The notes under the pieces: model-generated
What the model saw: the letters and a program-made list of their open reading frames with translations, nothing else
Told to the model about the DNA's origin: nothing
Database searches by the model: none
Assembly (NCBI RefSeq): GCF_001879715.1
Contig: NZ_MNBW01000017.1
Coordinates: forward strand, 1 to 64,000
Direction: 5' to 3'
From: Nioella nitratireducens
Lineage (GTDB): Bacteria > Pseudomonadota > Alphaproteobacteria > Rhodobacterales > Rhodobacteraceae
DNA length: 64,000 bases
Made by a program: the position numbers and the translations under genes
In this document: one piece after another, positions 27,388-36,845 of the stretch
How positions within the stretch are numbered: the stretch's first letter is position 1
Layout of the letters: each line of letters starts with the position of its first letter

Positions 27388-28767
27388 TCAGCGTTTCACC
27401 GTTTCATAGGCCGCGAGCGCCTGTTTGCGCCCTTCGCCAAGCTCGATCATGGGGCTGGGGCGGTCCTGCAAATCCCAACTCAGCGGGATCGCCTGCCTGA
27501 ATGCCTCGGCCCCGGTGCTGTAGAGCCAATGGGTCCGGTAACGCGCCTTGGGGTCGAATTTCTCGGCCTGCGTTTCGGGGTTGAAAATACGAAAGAACGG
27601 CGCCGCATCCGGCCCCGACCCAGCCACCCATTGCCAACCCATGGCGTTCGAAGCCGGGTCCCAGTCGGTCAGGGTGTCGGCGAACCACTGCATTCCAACC
27701 TGCCAATGGACCAGCAGATGCTTGGTGAGATAAGAGGCCACCAGCATACGCGCGCGGTTGTGCATGCGGCCCGTAACGTAAAGCTCACGCATGGCCGCGT
27801 CGATCACCTCGACCCCGGTTTGCCCTTGTTTCCAACGCTCGGCCCGCGCGCCATCGCCTTGCCACGGGAAGGCGTCCCAGTCTTCACGCCAGTTTCGGGA
27901 CATGATTTCGGGCGTGTGGTACATCAGATGGTAGGCGAATTCGCGCCAGACCACTTCCTTGAGGAAATGACCGGCCCCCTTGCCGCCCCCGGCCTCTTGC
28001 GCGGCACAGCCTGCGTGCCAGCATTGGCGGGGAGAAATTTCGCCGTAGGTCAGCGGTTCCGACAGGCCCGAGGTCGCGTCGAGGTCCAGACGGTCGCGGT
28101 CGTCCTTGTAGGCGGCGACCCGCGTGTCGAGGAACCAATCGAGCCGTTTGCGCGCGGCCTCTTCCCCAAGCAACTCATGCGCGGCCACGACCGACGCCCC
28201 GCGCCGCATCGGGGCGGCAAGGTGCCATTCCTCCAGGGCCTCGCTTCTGGGCCATGTGTCGGGAAAGATCAGCCTTGGCACGGGCAATGGGCGCGCCACG
28301 TTGCAATGCTCGACCGCGCGCCAGAACGGGGAATAGACCCTGTAGGGGCCGCCGGTCTTGGTTTCGACCGTCCACGGTTCAAAGATCAGGTGGCTGTTGA
28401 AGCTTTCGACCGCGATCCCGTCCGCCTTCAGGGCCGATTTGATCCGGGCGTCGCGCGCGCGCGCCTCTGGATCGTAAAGCCGGTTCCAAACGACGCGCTT
28501 TGCCCCTGTCTCGGCAAGCAGCGCGCGCAAAACCTCCAACGCGTCACCCGTCCGCAGGATCACCCGTCCGCCCCGCCTGGTCAGCGTTTCACTGAATGTT
28601 CCAACCGCCCGGCCCCATCGAAAGGCCGGGGCCGCGCCGAGGGAGCGGACACTGCCGTCGCGGATCACCACGGGAATGACCGGTGCCCCCGCGCAATCGC
28701 TGAGCGCCGGGTTGTCAGCCAGCCGAAAGTCCCGGCGCATCCAGTAGAGTGTTGGGCTCGTGCTCAT
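27388..28767 (-). CDS. phrB: Deoxyribodipyrimidine photolyase
   Basis: The 459-aa flavoprotein of the photolyase/cryptochrome family starts SPTLYWMRRDFRLADNPAL, the usual antenna-domain beginning. It has WREDWDAFPWQGD, MRELYVTGRMHNRARMLVAS and FRIFNPETQAEKFDP in the FAD domain. It repairs UV-made cyclobutane dimers with blue light. It probably heads the cfa-trgA-trgB-cysK run (62 bases to cfa). Confidence 0.92.
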   Translation of the reverse strand: MSTSPTLYWMRRDFRLADNPALSDCAGAPVIPVVIRDGSVRSLGAAPAFRWGRAVGTFSETLTRRGGRVILRTGDALEVLRALLAETGAKRVVWNRLYDPEARARDARIKSALKADGIAVESFNSHLIFEPWTVETKTGGPYRVYSPFWRAVEHCNVARPLPVPRLIFPDTWPRSEALEEWHLAAPMRRGASVVAAHELLGEEAARKRLDWFLDTRVAAYKDDRDRLDLDATSGLSEPLTYGEISPRQCWHAGCAAQEAGGGKGAGHFLKEVVWREFAYHLMYHTPEIMSRNWREDWDAFPWQGDGARAERWKQGQTGVEVIDAAMRELYVTGRMHNRARMLVASYLTKHLLVHWQVGMQWFADTLTDWDPASNAMGWQWVAGSGPDAAPFFRIFNPETQAEKFDPKARYRTHWLYSTGAEAFRQAIPLSWDLQDRPSPMIELGEGRKQALAAYETVKR

Positions 28768-28819
28768 GTCCCTGCCTTTCGCCTGCGTCCGGCGTCAGCT
28801 AGGCCGGGCGGCGGTGCCG

Positions 28820-29989
28820 TCAACCGCCGATGCGCGCCAAAACCGACCGGGCCGCGCGCAGGCCCGGCGCCTCGCCATCTTTGCCAAGACGATCCATCGT
28901 CACCGCCATGGCTTGAGCCTGCGCAGCGCGGGCGGCCCGATCGGTTAGCAGCCGCTCGACCTCTGGCGCGATTGTCTCGGGCGTGCAGGCGGGGCCAAGC
29001 CGTTCCGGCACAGCCCGCGTCTCGGACACCAGATTGACCAGCGTTACCGTGTCGATCCGCATCTTGCGCCGCATGATCGACCATGTAATCCGGTTCATGT
29101 CGTAGCTGATCACCATCGGCGTGCCGGTCGCAGCCAATTCCAATGACACGGTGCCCGAGGCCGCCAAGGCCACGTCCGCGGCCTTGAAGGCCGCGCGTTT
29201 TTCGACGGCGAACCCATCGGTGATCTCGGTCGGGTCCAGCACGACCGGGGCCACCGGCCAATCCGCGATCTGCGCGCGCAAAGCCTCGGCCACATGGGGC
29301 ACCGTCGGCAGCACCGCGCGCAGGCCCGGCAGGCGGTCGGCCAGCCGCGACAGAACCTCGCCAAAGATCGGCGCAAGGCGCCCCACTTCGCTGCGCCGCG
29401 ATCCGGGCAACAGCAGCAAGAGCGGCGCGTTCGGGGCAATCCCGTGCCGGGCGCGGAACGCCGCGGCCTCGTCCGTTGTTGCCACAGGCTCGCTCACCAC
29501 CGGGTGGCCCACGAAATCGCAGGTCATGCCAGCGGCTTCCATATAGGGCGGCTCGAACGGCAACAGGGCCAGCACATGGTCGATATGGCGGGCCATCTTT
29601 TCCGCCCGTTGTGGCCGCCATGCCCAAACCGACGGCGCAACGTAGTGGATGGTCAGCACCTCGGGCGCCGCGGCCTTGACCTGCTTGGCGACGCGCAGGC
29701 AGAAATCAGGGCTGTCGATGGTGATCAACGCATCCGGGCGCATGGCAACCACCGCCTCTGCCACCCGCCGCTTCAGCGCAAAGAGATGGCGCAGCTTGGG
29801 CACCACCTCGGCCAGCCCCATGACTGACAGCTCTTCCATGGGGAACAGGCTCTCCAGGCCCTCGGCCTGCATCATCGGACCGCCGACGCCGTGAAACCGC
29901 GCATCGGGGCAGAGCACCTTGAGCCCAGCCATCAGCGCAGCGCCAAGCCGGTCGCCCGAGGGTTCCCCGGCAATGAGAAAGAAATTCAC
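28820..29989 (-). CDS. lpxB: Lipid-A-disaccharide synthase
   Basis: The 389-aa glycosyltransferase joins UDP-diacylglucosamine and lipid X in lipid A synthesis at the inner membrane. FFLIAGEPSGDRLGA and FHGVGGPMMQAEGL are diagnostic. It starts with GTG at 29989, overlapping the lpxI stop by 4 nt (GTGA). It is the last gene of the envelope cluster. Confidence 0.95.
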   Translation of the reverse strand: MNFFLIAGEPSGDRLGAALMAGLKVLCPDARFHGVGGPMMQAEGLESLFPMEELSVMGLAEVVPKLRHLFALKRRVAEAVVAMRPDALITIDSPDFCLRVAKQVKAAAPEVLTIHYVAPSVWAWRPQRAEKMARHIDHVLALLPFEPPYMEAAGMTCDFVGHPVVSEPVATTDEAAAFRARHGIAPNAPLLLLLPGSRRSEVGRLAPIFGEVLSRLADRLPGLRAVLPTVPHVAEALRAQIADWPVAPVVLDPTEITDGFAVEKRAAFKAADVALAASGTVSLELAATGTPMVISYDMNRITWSIMRRKMRIDTVTLVNLVSETRAVPERLGPACTPETIAPEVERLLTDRAARAAQAQAMAVTMDRLGKDGEAPGLRAARSVLARIGG

Positions 29990-30768
29990 GAGGCCGCCCA
30001 GAGGGCCAGACCCGAGGCTTCGCAGGCCCCGATCACGCCCTCTTGATCCAGCACCAGAACCGACCCTGCGGCGATTTCGACCCCGGATAGGCCAGCCTCT
30101 GCGGCCTTCATCACCGTGGCGGGGCCGATCGCGGGCGTGTCCATGCGCAGGTCTTGCCCCGGCTTGGGCCGCTTGACCAGAACGCCACCCGAAGCCGGCA
30201 GGGACGCCCCGACGAACCGCAGCATGGCGTCGGTGCCTTGCAGGGTTTCGATCCCGATCACCTGCCCCTTTGCCGCAACCGCCGCCTGCCCGACATCGAG
30301 CGGCCCAAGCACGTCGAGCACCGCCCGCGCCCGCGCCGCATCCGCGCGTTGCGCATCGCCCGGAGTGCCGAACACGGCACCCTCGGTCATGGCGAGGTCG
30401 GGGCGCAGGTCGAGCGCGCCAACCACGCGGAACCCGGCCTCTTCGAAAATCGCCGCCACCGTGCGCAACAAGGCGTCGTCACCCTGCCCCATCGCCGCCG
30501 CAACGCGCGGCATCAGGGTCATGGTCTCGGGGTCCATCAGCGAGGGGTCGAAGGCCGGTCGGCCAATGGCCCCGGCAAAGGCCACGTCCTGCACCCCGGC
30601 ATCGCGTAACGCGGCGAAGAGTGCACCGAACTGCTCGAACCTTGCCACGATTTCGGGCGCGTCTAGCGGATCGGACTCGACCCCCTGCATCCGCACCACA
30701 TGGGCCGGTCCCGACTGCAACAGCAGTCCCGGCAGCGCCCCTGCGCCTGCGATGATCGCCCGTGCCAT
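29986..30768 (-). CDS. lpxI: UDP-2,3-diacylglucosamine pyrophosphatase LpxI
   Basis: The 260-aa protein of the LpxI (formerly DUF1009) family makes lipid X from UDP-2,3-diacylglucosamine. It is the alphaproteobacterial replacement for LpxH. GAGALPGLL at 7-15 and KRPKPGQDLRMDTPAIGP near 200 are typical. The place between lpxA and lpxB agrees. Confidence 0.92.
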   Translation of the reverse strand: MARAIIAGAGALPGLLLQSGPAHVVRMQGVESDPLDAPEIVARFEQFGALFAALRDAGVQDVAFAGAIGRPAFDPSLMDPETMTLMPRVAAAMGQGDDALLRTVAAIFEEAGFRVVGALDLRPDLAMTEGAVFGTPGDAQRADAARARAVLDVLGPLDVGQAAVAAKGQVIGIETLQGTDAMLRFVGASLPASGGVLVKRPKPGQDLRMDTPAIGPATVMKAAEAGLSGVEIAAGSVLVLDQEGVIGACEASGLALWAAS

Positions 30769-30774
30769 GGTCTT

Positions 30775-31575
30775 TTACCTCGGTGTCAGGAACGACCGGT
30801 CGCTGTCGCCCATGATGAAATCGACGATCGCGCGCACATGGGCTGAGTCCGGGTTGTCCTCGGACAGCCGCCGCGCGCGATCCATGAAGGTACCTTCGCC
30901 CTGCGCCAGATGCTGAAACGCCGCGCGCAGGGCGGTGATTTCGCCGCGATCCACGCCGCGCCGCTTGAGCCCGACAAGGTTAAGCCCGTCCAATTCGCCG
31001 CGCGGCCCCTGAACCAGGCCGTGGGGGATCACGTCATTCGTGACCATGCTGAGCGCGCCGATGATGGCCCCCTGCCCGATCCGGACGAATTGATGAATCC
31101 CGCACAGCCCGCCGATGATCACGTCATCCTCGATGATGCAATGGCCCGCAACAGCCGCCGAGTTGACGACAATCACGCGATCCCCGATCTGCGCGTCATG
31201 AGCGATATGGCACCCAGCCATGAACAGCCCGTCATCCCCGATGCGGGTGACGCCACCGCCGCCCTCGGTGCCGCAATTCATCGTCACTGTCTCGCGGATG
31301 CGGTTTCTCTTGCCGATCACCAAACACGACTTCTCGCCCCGGAACTTGAGATCCTGCGGGATTTCCCCGATCACCGAGAAGGGAAACACAACGGTTTCTT
31401 CCCCGATCTCGGTCCGGCCGGTCACAACGACATGGGACTTCAGTTCCACCCCTCGGTGCATCACGACCTCGGGGCCGACCACGGTAAACGGACCGACCCG
31501 GCAATCCGGGCCGATCACCGCCCCGTCCTCGATCAAGGCCGAGGCGTGAATCTCGGCGCTGGAATCAATGGCCAT
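30775..31575 (-). CDS. lpxA: UDP-N-acetylglucosamine acyltransferase
   Basis: The 266-aa left-handed beta-helix protein (hexapeptide repeats from residue 7 to about 185) carries out the first step of lipid A synthesis. The catalytic histidine is in MAGCHIAHDAQIG. A helical C-terminal tail follows. It lies 5 bases after fabZ and 6 before lpxI. Confidence 0.95.
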   Translation of the reverse strand: MAIDSSAEIHASALIEDGAVIGPDCRVGPFTVVGPEVVMHRGVELKSHVVVTGRTEIGEETVVFPFSVIGEIPQDLKFRGEKSCLVIGKRNRIRETVTMNCGTEGGGGVTRIGDDGLFMAGCHIAHDAQIGDRVIVVNSAAVAGHCIIEDDVIIGGLCGIHQFVRIGQGAIIGALSMVTNDVIPHGLVQGPRGELDGLNLVGLKRRGVDRGEITALRAAFQHLAQGEGTFMDRARRLSEDNPDSAHVRAIVDFIMGDSDRSFLTPR

Positions 31576-31580
31576 CGGGT

Positions 31581-32051
31581 TTACTCCTCGGCGGGCAGAT
31601 CCATCATGGCGGTGAACTCGGCCTCGCAGGCCAGCTCGCCCTCCACTTCGGCGCGGCCCGAGAATTTCCAGACCTTGCCGCCGGGTTTGCCCCGGGTCAC
31701 GGTCACGTGCAACTCCAGCACATCACCGGGGCCGACCTTGCGGCGGAACTTCGCCTTTTCGATATTCATGAAGTAGACGAGAAAGTCCTTGTCCGCGAGA
31801 TCGGCGGACACGCCCACCATCACTGCCGCGGCCTGCGCCATCGCCTCGATGATCGTGACACCCGGCATGATCGGCACACCTGGGAAGTGGCCCTGAAAAT
31901 GCGGCTCGTTCATGGTCACGTTCTTGATGCCGACCGCGCTTTTGAACGGCACGATATCGCGCACCTTGTCGACCAACAGGAACGGATAGCGGTGCGGGAT
32001 AATCCGCTGGATCAGGTCGATATCGGCGGTGGTGGGGGTCTCAGCCGTCAT
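31581..32051 (-). CDS. fabZ: 3-hydroxyacyl-ACP dehydratase FabZ
   Basis: The 156-aa hot-dog-fold enzyme has [10 protein letters not shown] and [20 protein letters not shown], with the catalytic His and Glu. It dehydrates 3-hydroxyacyl-ACP and so balances fatty acid against lipid A synthesis. Start [11 protein letters not shown] at 32051 follows AAGGA; the longer frame to 32246 runs into skp and has no good start. Confidence 0.95.
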   Translation of the reverse strand: MTAETPTTADIDLIQRIIPHRYPFLLVDKVRDIVPFKSAVGIKNVTMNEPHFQGHFPGVPIMPGVTIIEAMAQAAAVMVGVSADLADKDFLVYFMNIEKAKFRRKVGPGDVLELHVTVTRGKPGGKVWKFSGRAEVEGELACEAEFTAMMDLPAEE

Positions 32052-32127
32052 GGGCAGCGGTCCTTCTTGCATCTTGTTGGGCGGGTGGTAGCAACTCGGC
32101 CCCGACCCGGCAAGCGGCGTCGCCGCC

Positions 32128-32724
32128 TTACTGCTCGGGCGCGGTATCCGCCCGCAACTGATCGAGGATCGGCTGCTCACCGCCATCGCCCAGCTCCCGA
32201 TTGATCCGGGCCAACGCCCGATCGGTGATATCGGCACCTTCCGCAAGGTAGATCACCGCCCGCGAATCCAGAACCGCCGCCGCCCCCTGATCGCGCAACA
32301 GATCGCGCAGGATCGGCGTGGTCAGTTGAACGAAGCGCCGTTCGGCGGCATCGGCCAAGGCGTTCAACTCGCGCAGGCGTTCGTCCTGCGTGGTGCGGAT
32401 GTCTTCCACCCGCGCATCGAAGGCATCTGCCAGCGGTTGGAATTCCTCGGCGCTCATCTCGCTGCGTTGCTGGGTCAGTTGCTGCTCTTCCTCCAGCAAG
32501 CGCGCCTCGATATCGCGGTTTTCCTGCGCCAGATCGGTTGACGCGGTTTCCAGTTCGGCCTGCACCCGCTGACCATAAAGCGACTCTGAAAACAGGCGGT
32601 CCTGATTCAGCACCACCACGGGCGGGCCGTCGATGGTGCCGAAGGACAAGGGCTGCGCACCCGCACCGCCGCCTGTCATGGCCAAGGCCAGACAAACGGC
32701 GGCGAGATACGGAAACATGCGCAT
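32128..32724 (-). CDS. skp: OmpH/Skp family periplasmic chaperone
   Basis: The 198-aa protein has a signal peptide ([20 protein letters not shown], cleavage after AGA) and a long helical stretch rich in E, Q and R (about 55-140) that would form the chaperone arms. [13 protein letters not shown] is the usual start of the core. It should hold unfolded outer-membrane proteins for BamA, its immediate upstream neighbour (9 bases). The acidic tail is longer than in E. coli Skp. Confidence 0.85.
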   Translation of the reverse strand: MRMFPYLAAVCLALAMTGGGAGAQPLSFGTIDGPPVVVLNQDRLFSESLYGQRVQAELETASTDLAQENRDIEARLLEEEQQLTQQRSEMSAEEFQPLADAFDARVEDIRTTQDERLRELNALADAAERRFVQLTTPILRDLLRDQGAAAVLDSRAVIYLAEGADITDRALARINRELGDGGEQPILDQLRADTAPEQ

Positions 32725-32733
32725 GGGTTGGGA

Positions 32734-35046
32734 TCAGAACCGGGCTTCGACAGTGAAATCGAACATCCGCGTCCGGTCATAGCTTTGCGATTGAAGAACA
32801 TGGGTAAAGTTGAACCGCAGCGGCCCGATCTGGGTATCCCAGAACAGCGAGAAGCCGACCGACTGGCGCCAATGCAGCGAGTCGTCCACAGTGCCGCCGC
32901 TGCCGGCCACGTCATCCAGCCCCCAGACGGTGCCGATGTCATAGAACAGGCCACCGGTCATGCCATATTCCTCGGGCAGACCAAGCGGGAAGCCGGTTTC
33001 GAACCGGGCCGCCACGTAGTAATTGCCGCCAAGTGCATCGGTGGTGCCCGCCGTGGTATCCCGCGGCCCGACCCCGTTGCTTTCAAACCCGCGCAACTGC
33101 CGGGTCGAAAGGCTGAAACGATCAGCCTGGCGGCTGTTGCCTGACAACATGCTCAGCGCGCCGCCTTCCAGCGTCGCCCGCAAGGACACCTCTTCGCGCA
33201 TGATCGAGGTTTCACCGATGATGCTGGCCGAAGAGCGGACATACTGGGTATCGCCACCGACCCCGGCAAAATCCTGACCGAAGGCGAACTCGACCCCGGC
33301 ATTCGGGTTCAGGCCCGTGCCGATGGTGCTGTAGCGATAGACATAACCAACCGACGATGTGATCGCCGTGCCTGCTTCGCGCTGCAGGATCGCGGACGAC
33401 GTTGCCGGCACGTCGAAGATTTCGTCCTGCGACAGGCTGTAGCGCAGCGTCAGGCGCCCATTCTCGCTGATCGGAAAGGTCAAGCGCGGGGAAATGCCGA
33501 TATTGCGGGTGTTGTAGGTTGCGTTGTTCTGGTTCGAGGTCGCGTAATAGGCCGATAGCCCGAACTCGAGATCCCGCCCCAGCAGCGCCGGTTCAGCGAA
33601 CCCGAACGAGAAGGTGCGCGTATCCTGAGACGTGTCGAGCGAGAAGTTCAGCGATTGCCCCCGACCAAGGAAATTCCGTTCGGAGAAGTTGATCGCAAGG
33701 CCCACGCCGGTATCGGTCGCATAGTTCACCCCGAAGCCGAGCGAGCCGGTCGGTTGTTCTTCGACATTCACGTCCACGACGACCTGATCGTTGGCACTGC
33801 CGGGGCGCGCCTCGACCTGCACGTCCGAGAAATACTGAAGGGCGCGGATGCGTTCGGCGCTCTGGCGAATTTCGCGCGGGTCCAGCGGATCGCCCTCCGC
33901 CGACCGGAACTGGCGGCGGATCACACGGTCGAGCGTGGTGGCGTTGCCTTCGATGTCGATGCGTTCCACGAACACCCGCTCGCCACGCGAGATGACAAAC
34001 TCGATATCAAGGGTCAGATCTTCATCGTTGCGTGTCACGCGCGGTTCGATCCGGACAAACCGCTGACCCTGCGCAGAGGCAAGGTTTTCCATCCGGGTGA
34101 TGGTGTTGTCTACCAGACGCGGCGAATAGGTAACGCCGGGCCGGATACGGATCGTATCCTGATATTCATCTGCGTCGATCGTGTTGATCTCGCTCACCGT
34201 GGTGATCTGGCCGAAGGAATAGCTCTGGCCTTCACGGATGTTGAAGGTGATGAAATAGGCATCGCGGCCACGGGCCAACTCGGGCGTCACGCTTTGGATG
34301 GCGAAATCAATATAGCCCCGGTCGCGGTAGAAGTCCGTCAGCAGTTGTTGGTCATAGGCAACGCGGTCAGCGACAAACGTGTCGCGGCTGATGATCTGAC
34401 GGAAAATCCCCGCCTGCGTGCTTTCCAGCACCCGGCGCAGGCGGCGGTCGGAATAGGCGCGGTTGCCGACGAACGCGATGCTCTCTGTCTCGACCACGCG
34501 GCTCTCGGTCACTTCAAAGACCAGATCGACGCGGTTGGCGTCGCGGCGGATGATTTGCGGGGTCACGGTCGCGGCCAGGCGCCCTTGCTGCCGATAGGCA
34601 TCGGTCAGCGCAGCGGCATCCTGTTCGGCCTGCGAGGGCGAATAGACGCGGCGCGGCTGCGAGGTGACCAGCGGCATCAGCGCATCGTCGTCCAGGCGGC
34701 GGTTGCCTTCGATATTGATGCGGTTGATCGTCGGATACTCGCGCACGACCGCAACCAGCCGGTTTCCGCGCGGTTGCAGGTCCACCTCTTCGAACAGGCC
34801 GGAATTTTGCAGCCGCTGATAGGCGTCGTTCAGGTCGGCGGCGGAAATCGGCGTGCCGGGTTCCAACGCCAGAAAGGCCAGAACGGTGGCCGGATCAACG
34901 CGTTCATTTCCCTCGACCGAGAAGGACGAGAAGCTGTAGGTCTGCGCGTTGGCGCTGGCAGGCACCAGAATCACAGAGGCCAAAAGCACCGCAAAAACGG
35001 CGGAAAACCTTCTGAAAGGCCTTATAAAACACGCAATAGCAGCCAT
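32734..35046 (-). CDS. bamA: BamA, outer membrane protein assembly factor
   Basis: The 770-aa protein has a signal peptide (cleavage near ASANA-QTY), POTRA repeats to about residue 420, and a beta-barrel ending in VEARF, the aromatic C-terminus needed for outer-membrane proteins. It is the core of the BAM complex. ATG at 35046 with GGCGGAG upstream was preferred to the GTG eight codons earlier. A likely terminator (35165-35190) lies just upstream, so bamA probably has its own promoter. Confidence 0.95.
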   Translation of the reverse strand: MAAIACFIRPFRRFSAVFAVLLASVILVPASANAQTYSFSSFSVEGNERVDPATVLAFLALEPGTPISAADLNDAYQRLQNSGLFEEVDLQPRGNRLVAVVREYPTINRINIEGNRRLDDDALMPLVTSQPRRVYSPSQAEQDAAALTDAYRQQGRLAATVTPQIIRRDANRVDLVFEVTESRVVETESIAFVGNRAYSDRRLRRVLESTQAGIFRQIISRDTFVADRVAYDQQLLTDFYRDRGYIDFAIQSVTPELARGRDAYFITFNIREGQSYSFGQITTVSEINTIDADEYQDTIRIRPGVTYSPRLVDNTITRMENLASAQGQRFVRIEPRVTRNDEDLTLDIEFVISRGERVFVERIDIEGNATTLDRVIRRQFRSAEGDPLDPREIRQSAERIRALQYFSDVQVEARPGSANDQVVVDVNVEEQPTGSLGFGVNYATDTGVGLAINFSERNFLGRGQSLNFSLDTSQDTRTFSFGFAEPALLGRDLEFGLSAYYATSNQNNATYNTRNIGISPRLTFPISENGRLTLRYSLSQDEIFDVPATSSAILQREAGTAITSSVGYVYRYSTIGTGLNPNAGVEFAFGQDFAGVGGDTQYVRSSASIIGETSIMREEVSLRATLEGGALSMLSGNSRQADRFSLSTRQLRGFESNGVGPRDTTAGTTDALGGNYYVAARFETGFPLGLPEEYGMTGGLFYDIGTVWGLDDVAGSGGTVDDSLHWRQSVGFSLFWDTQIGPLRFNFTHVLQSQSYDRTRMFDFTVEARF

Positions 35047-35147
35047 AGTCTCCGCCCCGCCAAGTATCACATCCCTCGGAAGCTCTACCTTGGGGAACCG
35101 GCCTTGTCAAAACGCCAGACGATGCCGCGCTCGGGGAATTTCCAAGC

Positions 35148-35190
35148 GTGACAAAAGACAGACAATCCCACGACCCGAAGGTCGCAGGAT
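35148..35190 (-). terminator. Stem-loop with UUCG loop and U-rich tail between the 44-aa gene and bamA
   Basis: On the reverse strand ATCC-TG-CGACC-TTCG-GGTCG-TG-GGAT forms a stem (35165-35190) closed by a stable TTCG tetraloop and is followed by TGTCTGTCTTTTGTC. It lies 59 bases after the stop of the small gene, so it would end the pyrH-rseP transcript before bamA. Confidence 0.6.
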
Positions 35191-35248
35191 TGCTGGTGCA
35201 GGGGCTGCCACCCCGCAGTCAGAAAATGTCAGGAGGATCCGGAGCGGA

Positions 35249-35383
35249 TCAGTTGCCCACGACGCTGACCAGCCAACCGGCCAGCGTCAGCGCGCCGACG
35301 ATGGTAAGAGGCACCAGAAAGCGGTCGATATTGAACTCGACGAACAGACTGACACCGCGATAGCTTTCATTGATCATCTTCAT
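35249..35383 (-). CDS. 44-aa single-pass membrane protein between rseP and bamA
   Basis: An ATG at 35383 opens MKMINESYRGVSLFVEF, then NIDRFLVPLTIVGALTLAGW and LVSVVGN. There is a polar N-terminus of about 22 residues and one membrane helix, ending at TGA 35249-35251. The N-terminal ESYRGVSL motif recurs, as I recall, in other tiny Rhodobacteraceae proteins. It lies 130 bases after rseP and ahead of a terminator, so it is a plausible end gene of that operon. It could assist RseP or BAM, but there is no direct evidence. Confidence 0.5.
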   Translation of the reverse strand: MKMINESYRGVSLFVEFNIDRFLVPLTIVGALTLAGWLVSVVGN

Positions 35384-35513
35384 GGGTCTTGCCTTTGGTT
35401 TTCAGGGGGGTCTCACCCCGATGACCAAGGTTTCGCCCGGAAATGGGGCGCGAATTTGTCCTCACAGCGACGGTTTTGCGGAAACCTGCCCTTTTGGACA
35501 GGTTCCCCAAGCA

Positions 35514-36845
35514 TCACGGGCAGAAGAGGTCGTTGGTCAGGGCAAACAGCATCAACCCCAGAATCAACGTTAGACCAACGGTCATGAACAGGCGCATGAC
35601 CTTGTCCGACGGCGGCTTGCCTGCAACCGCCTCGTAGGCGTGAAACACAAGGTGACCGCCATCCAGCACCGGGATCGGGAAAAGGTTGAGCAACCCGACA
35701 GCAGTGGACAGAACCGCGATGAACCAGAAGAAGCTGTCAAAGCCCTGGCTGGCCGCCGCGCCCGAGGTTTCGGCGATGCCGATCGGACCTTGCAGGTTGC
35801 AACTGGAAATCGCGCCGGTGATCATGTGCCACAACCCAGACAGCGATGTCTGCACCACGTTCAGCACGGTGGTAACCCCACCCATCAGCGCCTCGCCGGG
35901 GCCAACGCGGATGATGTCTGGGCTGAAGAACAACCCGCCCGTCACACCGATCAGCCAGCGCGTCTCGAACCCGCCCTCGGGCGAAGGCAGATCCATGCGA
36001 CGAGGCGATAGCGGGATGTCCAGCATCTCGCCGTCGCGCCAGACCGACAGCATCAGCTCATTGCCACCAGAGGCTTCGACAGCGGTGCGCAATTGCTCGA
36101 ACGCATGGACAGGCATTCCGTCGATGGCGGTGATCACGTCGCCTTGGCGAAGCCCTGCATCCATCGCCGCGGACCGCGGCGTCACGCTTTCGACAACCGG
36201 AATCAGGGGGAAATTCGCCTGCATCTGACGCGCCGAACCGTCGCGCACGATATCATAGGTCAACGCCGGCGCCGGGGGCAGCGTCCGCCCGAGGTTGAAC
36301 ACATCCGACAGCGTTTCCACCGCCTCGCCCTCGATCGCAGTGATGCGGTCGCCCGGCTGCAAAAGCTGCATCTCGGCGGGCATCGGACGCACGGCGCCCA
36401 CAACCGGCTCGTTCGAGGCCTGCCCGGTGAACAGCATCACGGCACCGAACACCAGAATCGACAGGATGAAGTTGAACACCGGCCCCGCCGCGACAGTTGC
36501 AGCCCGCGCCCACAGGGGCGCCCCGTGCATCGAGCGCCGCCGTTCCGCAGGGTCCATCGAGTCGACCGCGTCGCCATCCTTGCCCGAGGCCGCGTCGGCA
36601 TCGCCCAGGAACTTCACGTAGCCGCCAAAGGGCAGCGCGGCCAATTGCCAGCGGGTGCCGTGCCGGTCCACCCGGCTCAACAATACCGGGCCGAATCCGA
36701 GAGAGAACACCTCGGCGTGAATGCCGGACCAACGCCCCACGATGTAGTGGCCGTATTCGTGGATAGCGACGATGATCGACAGTGCCACCACAAAGGCCAG
36801 TAGGGTAAAGGCGAAACCTCCAAAGGAGGGGATAAGCTCGGTCAC
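35514..36845 (-). CDS. rseP: RseP-type site-2 (intramembrane) zinc metalloprotease
   Basis: The 443-aa protein has HEYGH at residues 29-33 in the first membrane helix (zinc site), PDZ domains in the middle (AAMDAGLRQGDVITAIDGMP) and NLFPIPVLDGGHL near the end as the third zinc ligand. It cuts anti-sigma factors and leftover signal peptides in the membrane. It starts with GTG at 36845, overlapping the dxr stop by 4 nt (GTGA). Confidence 0.93.
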   Translation of the reverse strand: MTELIPSFGGFAFTLLAFVVALSIIVAIHEYGHYIVGRWSGIHAEVFSLGFGPVLLSRVDRHGTRWQLAALPFGGYVKFLGDADAASGKDGDAVDSMDPAERRRSMHGAPLWARAATVAAGPVFNFILSILVFGAVMLFTGQASNEPVVGAVRPMPAEMQLLQPGDRITAIEGEAVETLSDVFNLGRTLPPAPALTYDIVRDGSARQMQANFPLIPVVESVTPRSAAMDAGLRQGDVITAIDGMPVHAFEQLRTAVEASGGNELMLSVWRDGEMLDIPLSPRRMDLPSPEGGFETRWLIGVTGGLFFSPDIIRVGPGEALMGGVTTVLNVVQTSLSGLWHMITGAISSCNLQGPIGIAETSGAAASQGFDSFFWFIAVLSTAVGLLNLFPIPVLDGGHLVFHAYEAVAGKPPSDKVMRLFMTVGLTLILGLMLFALTNDLFCP

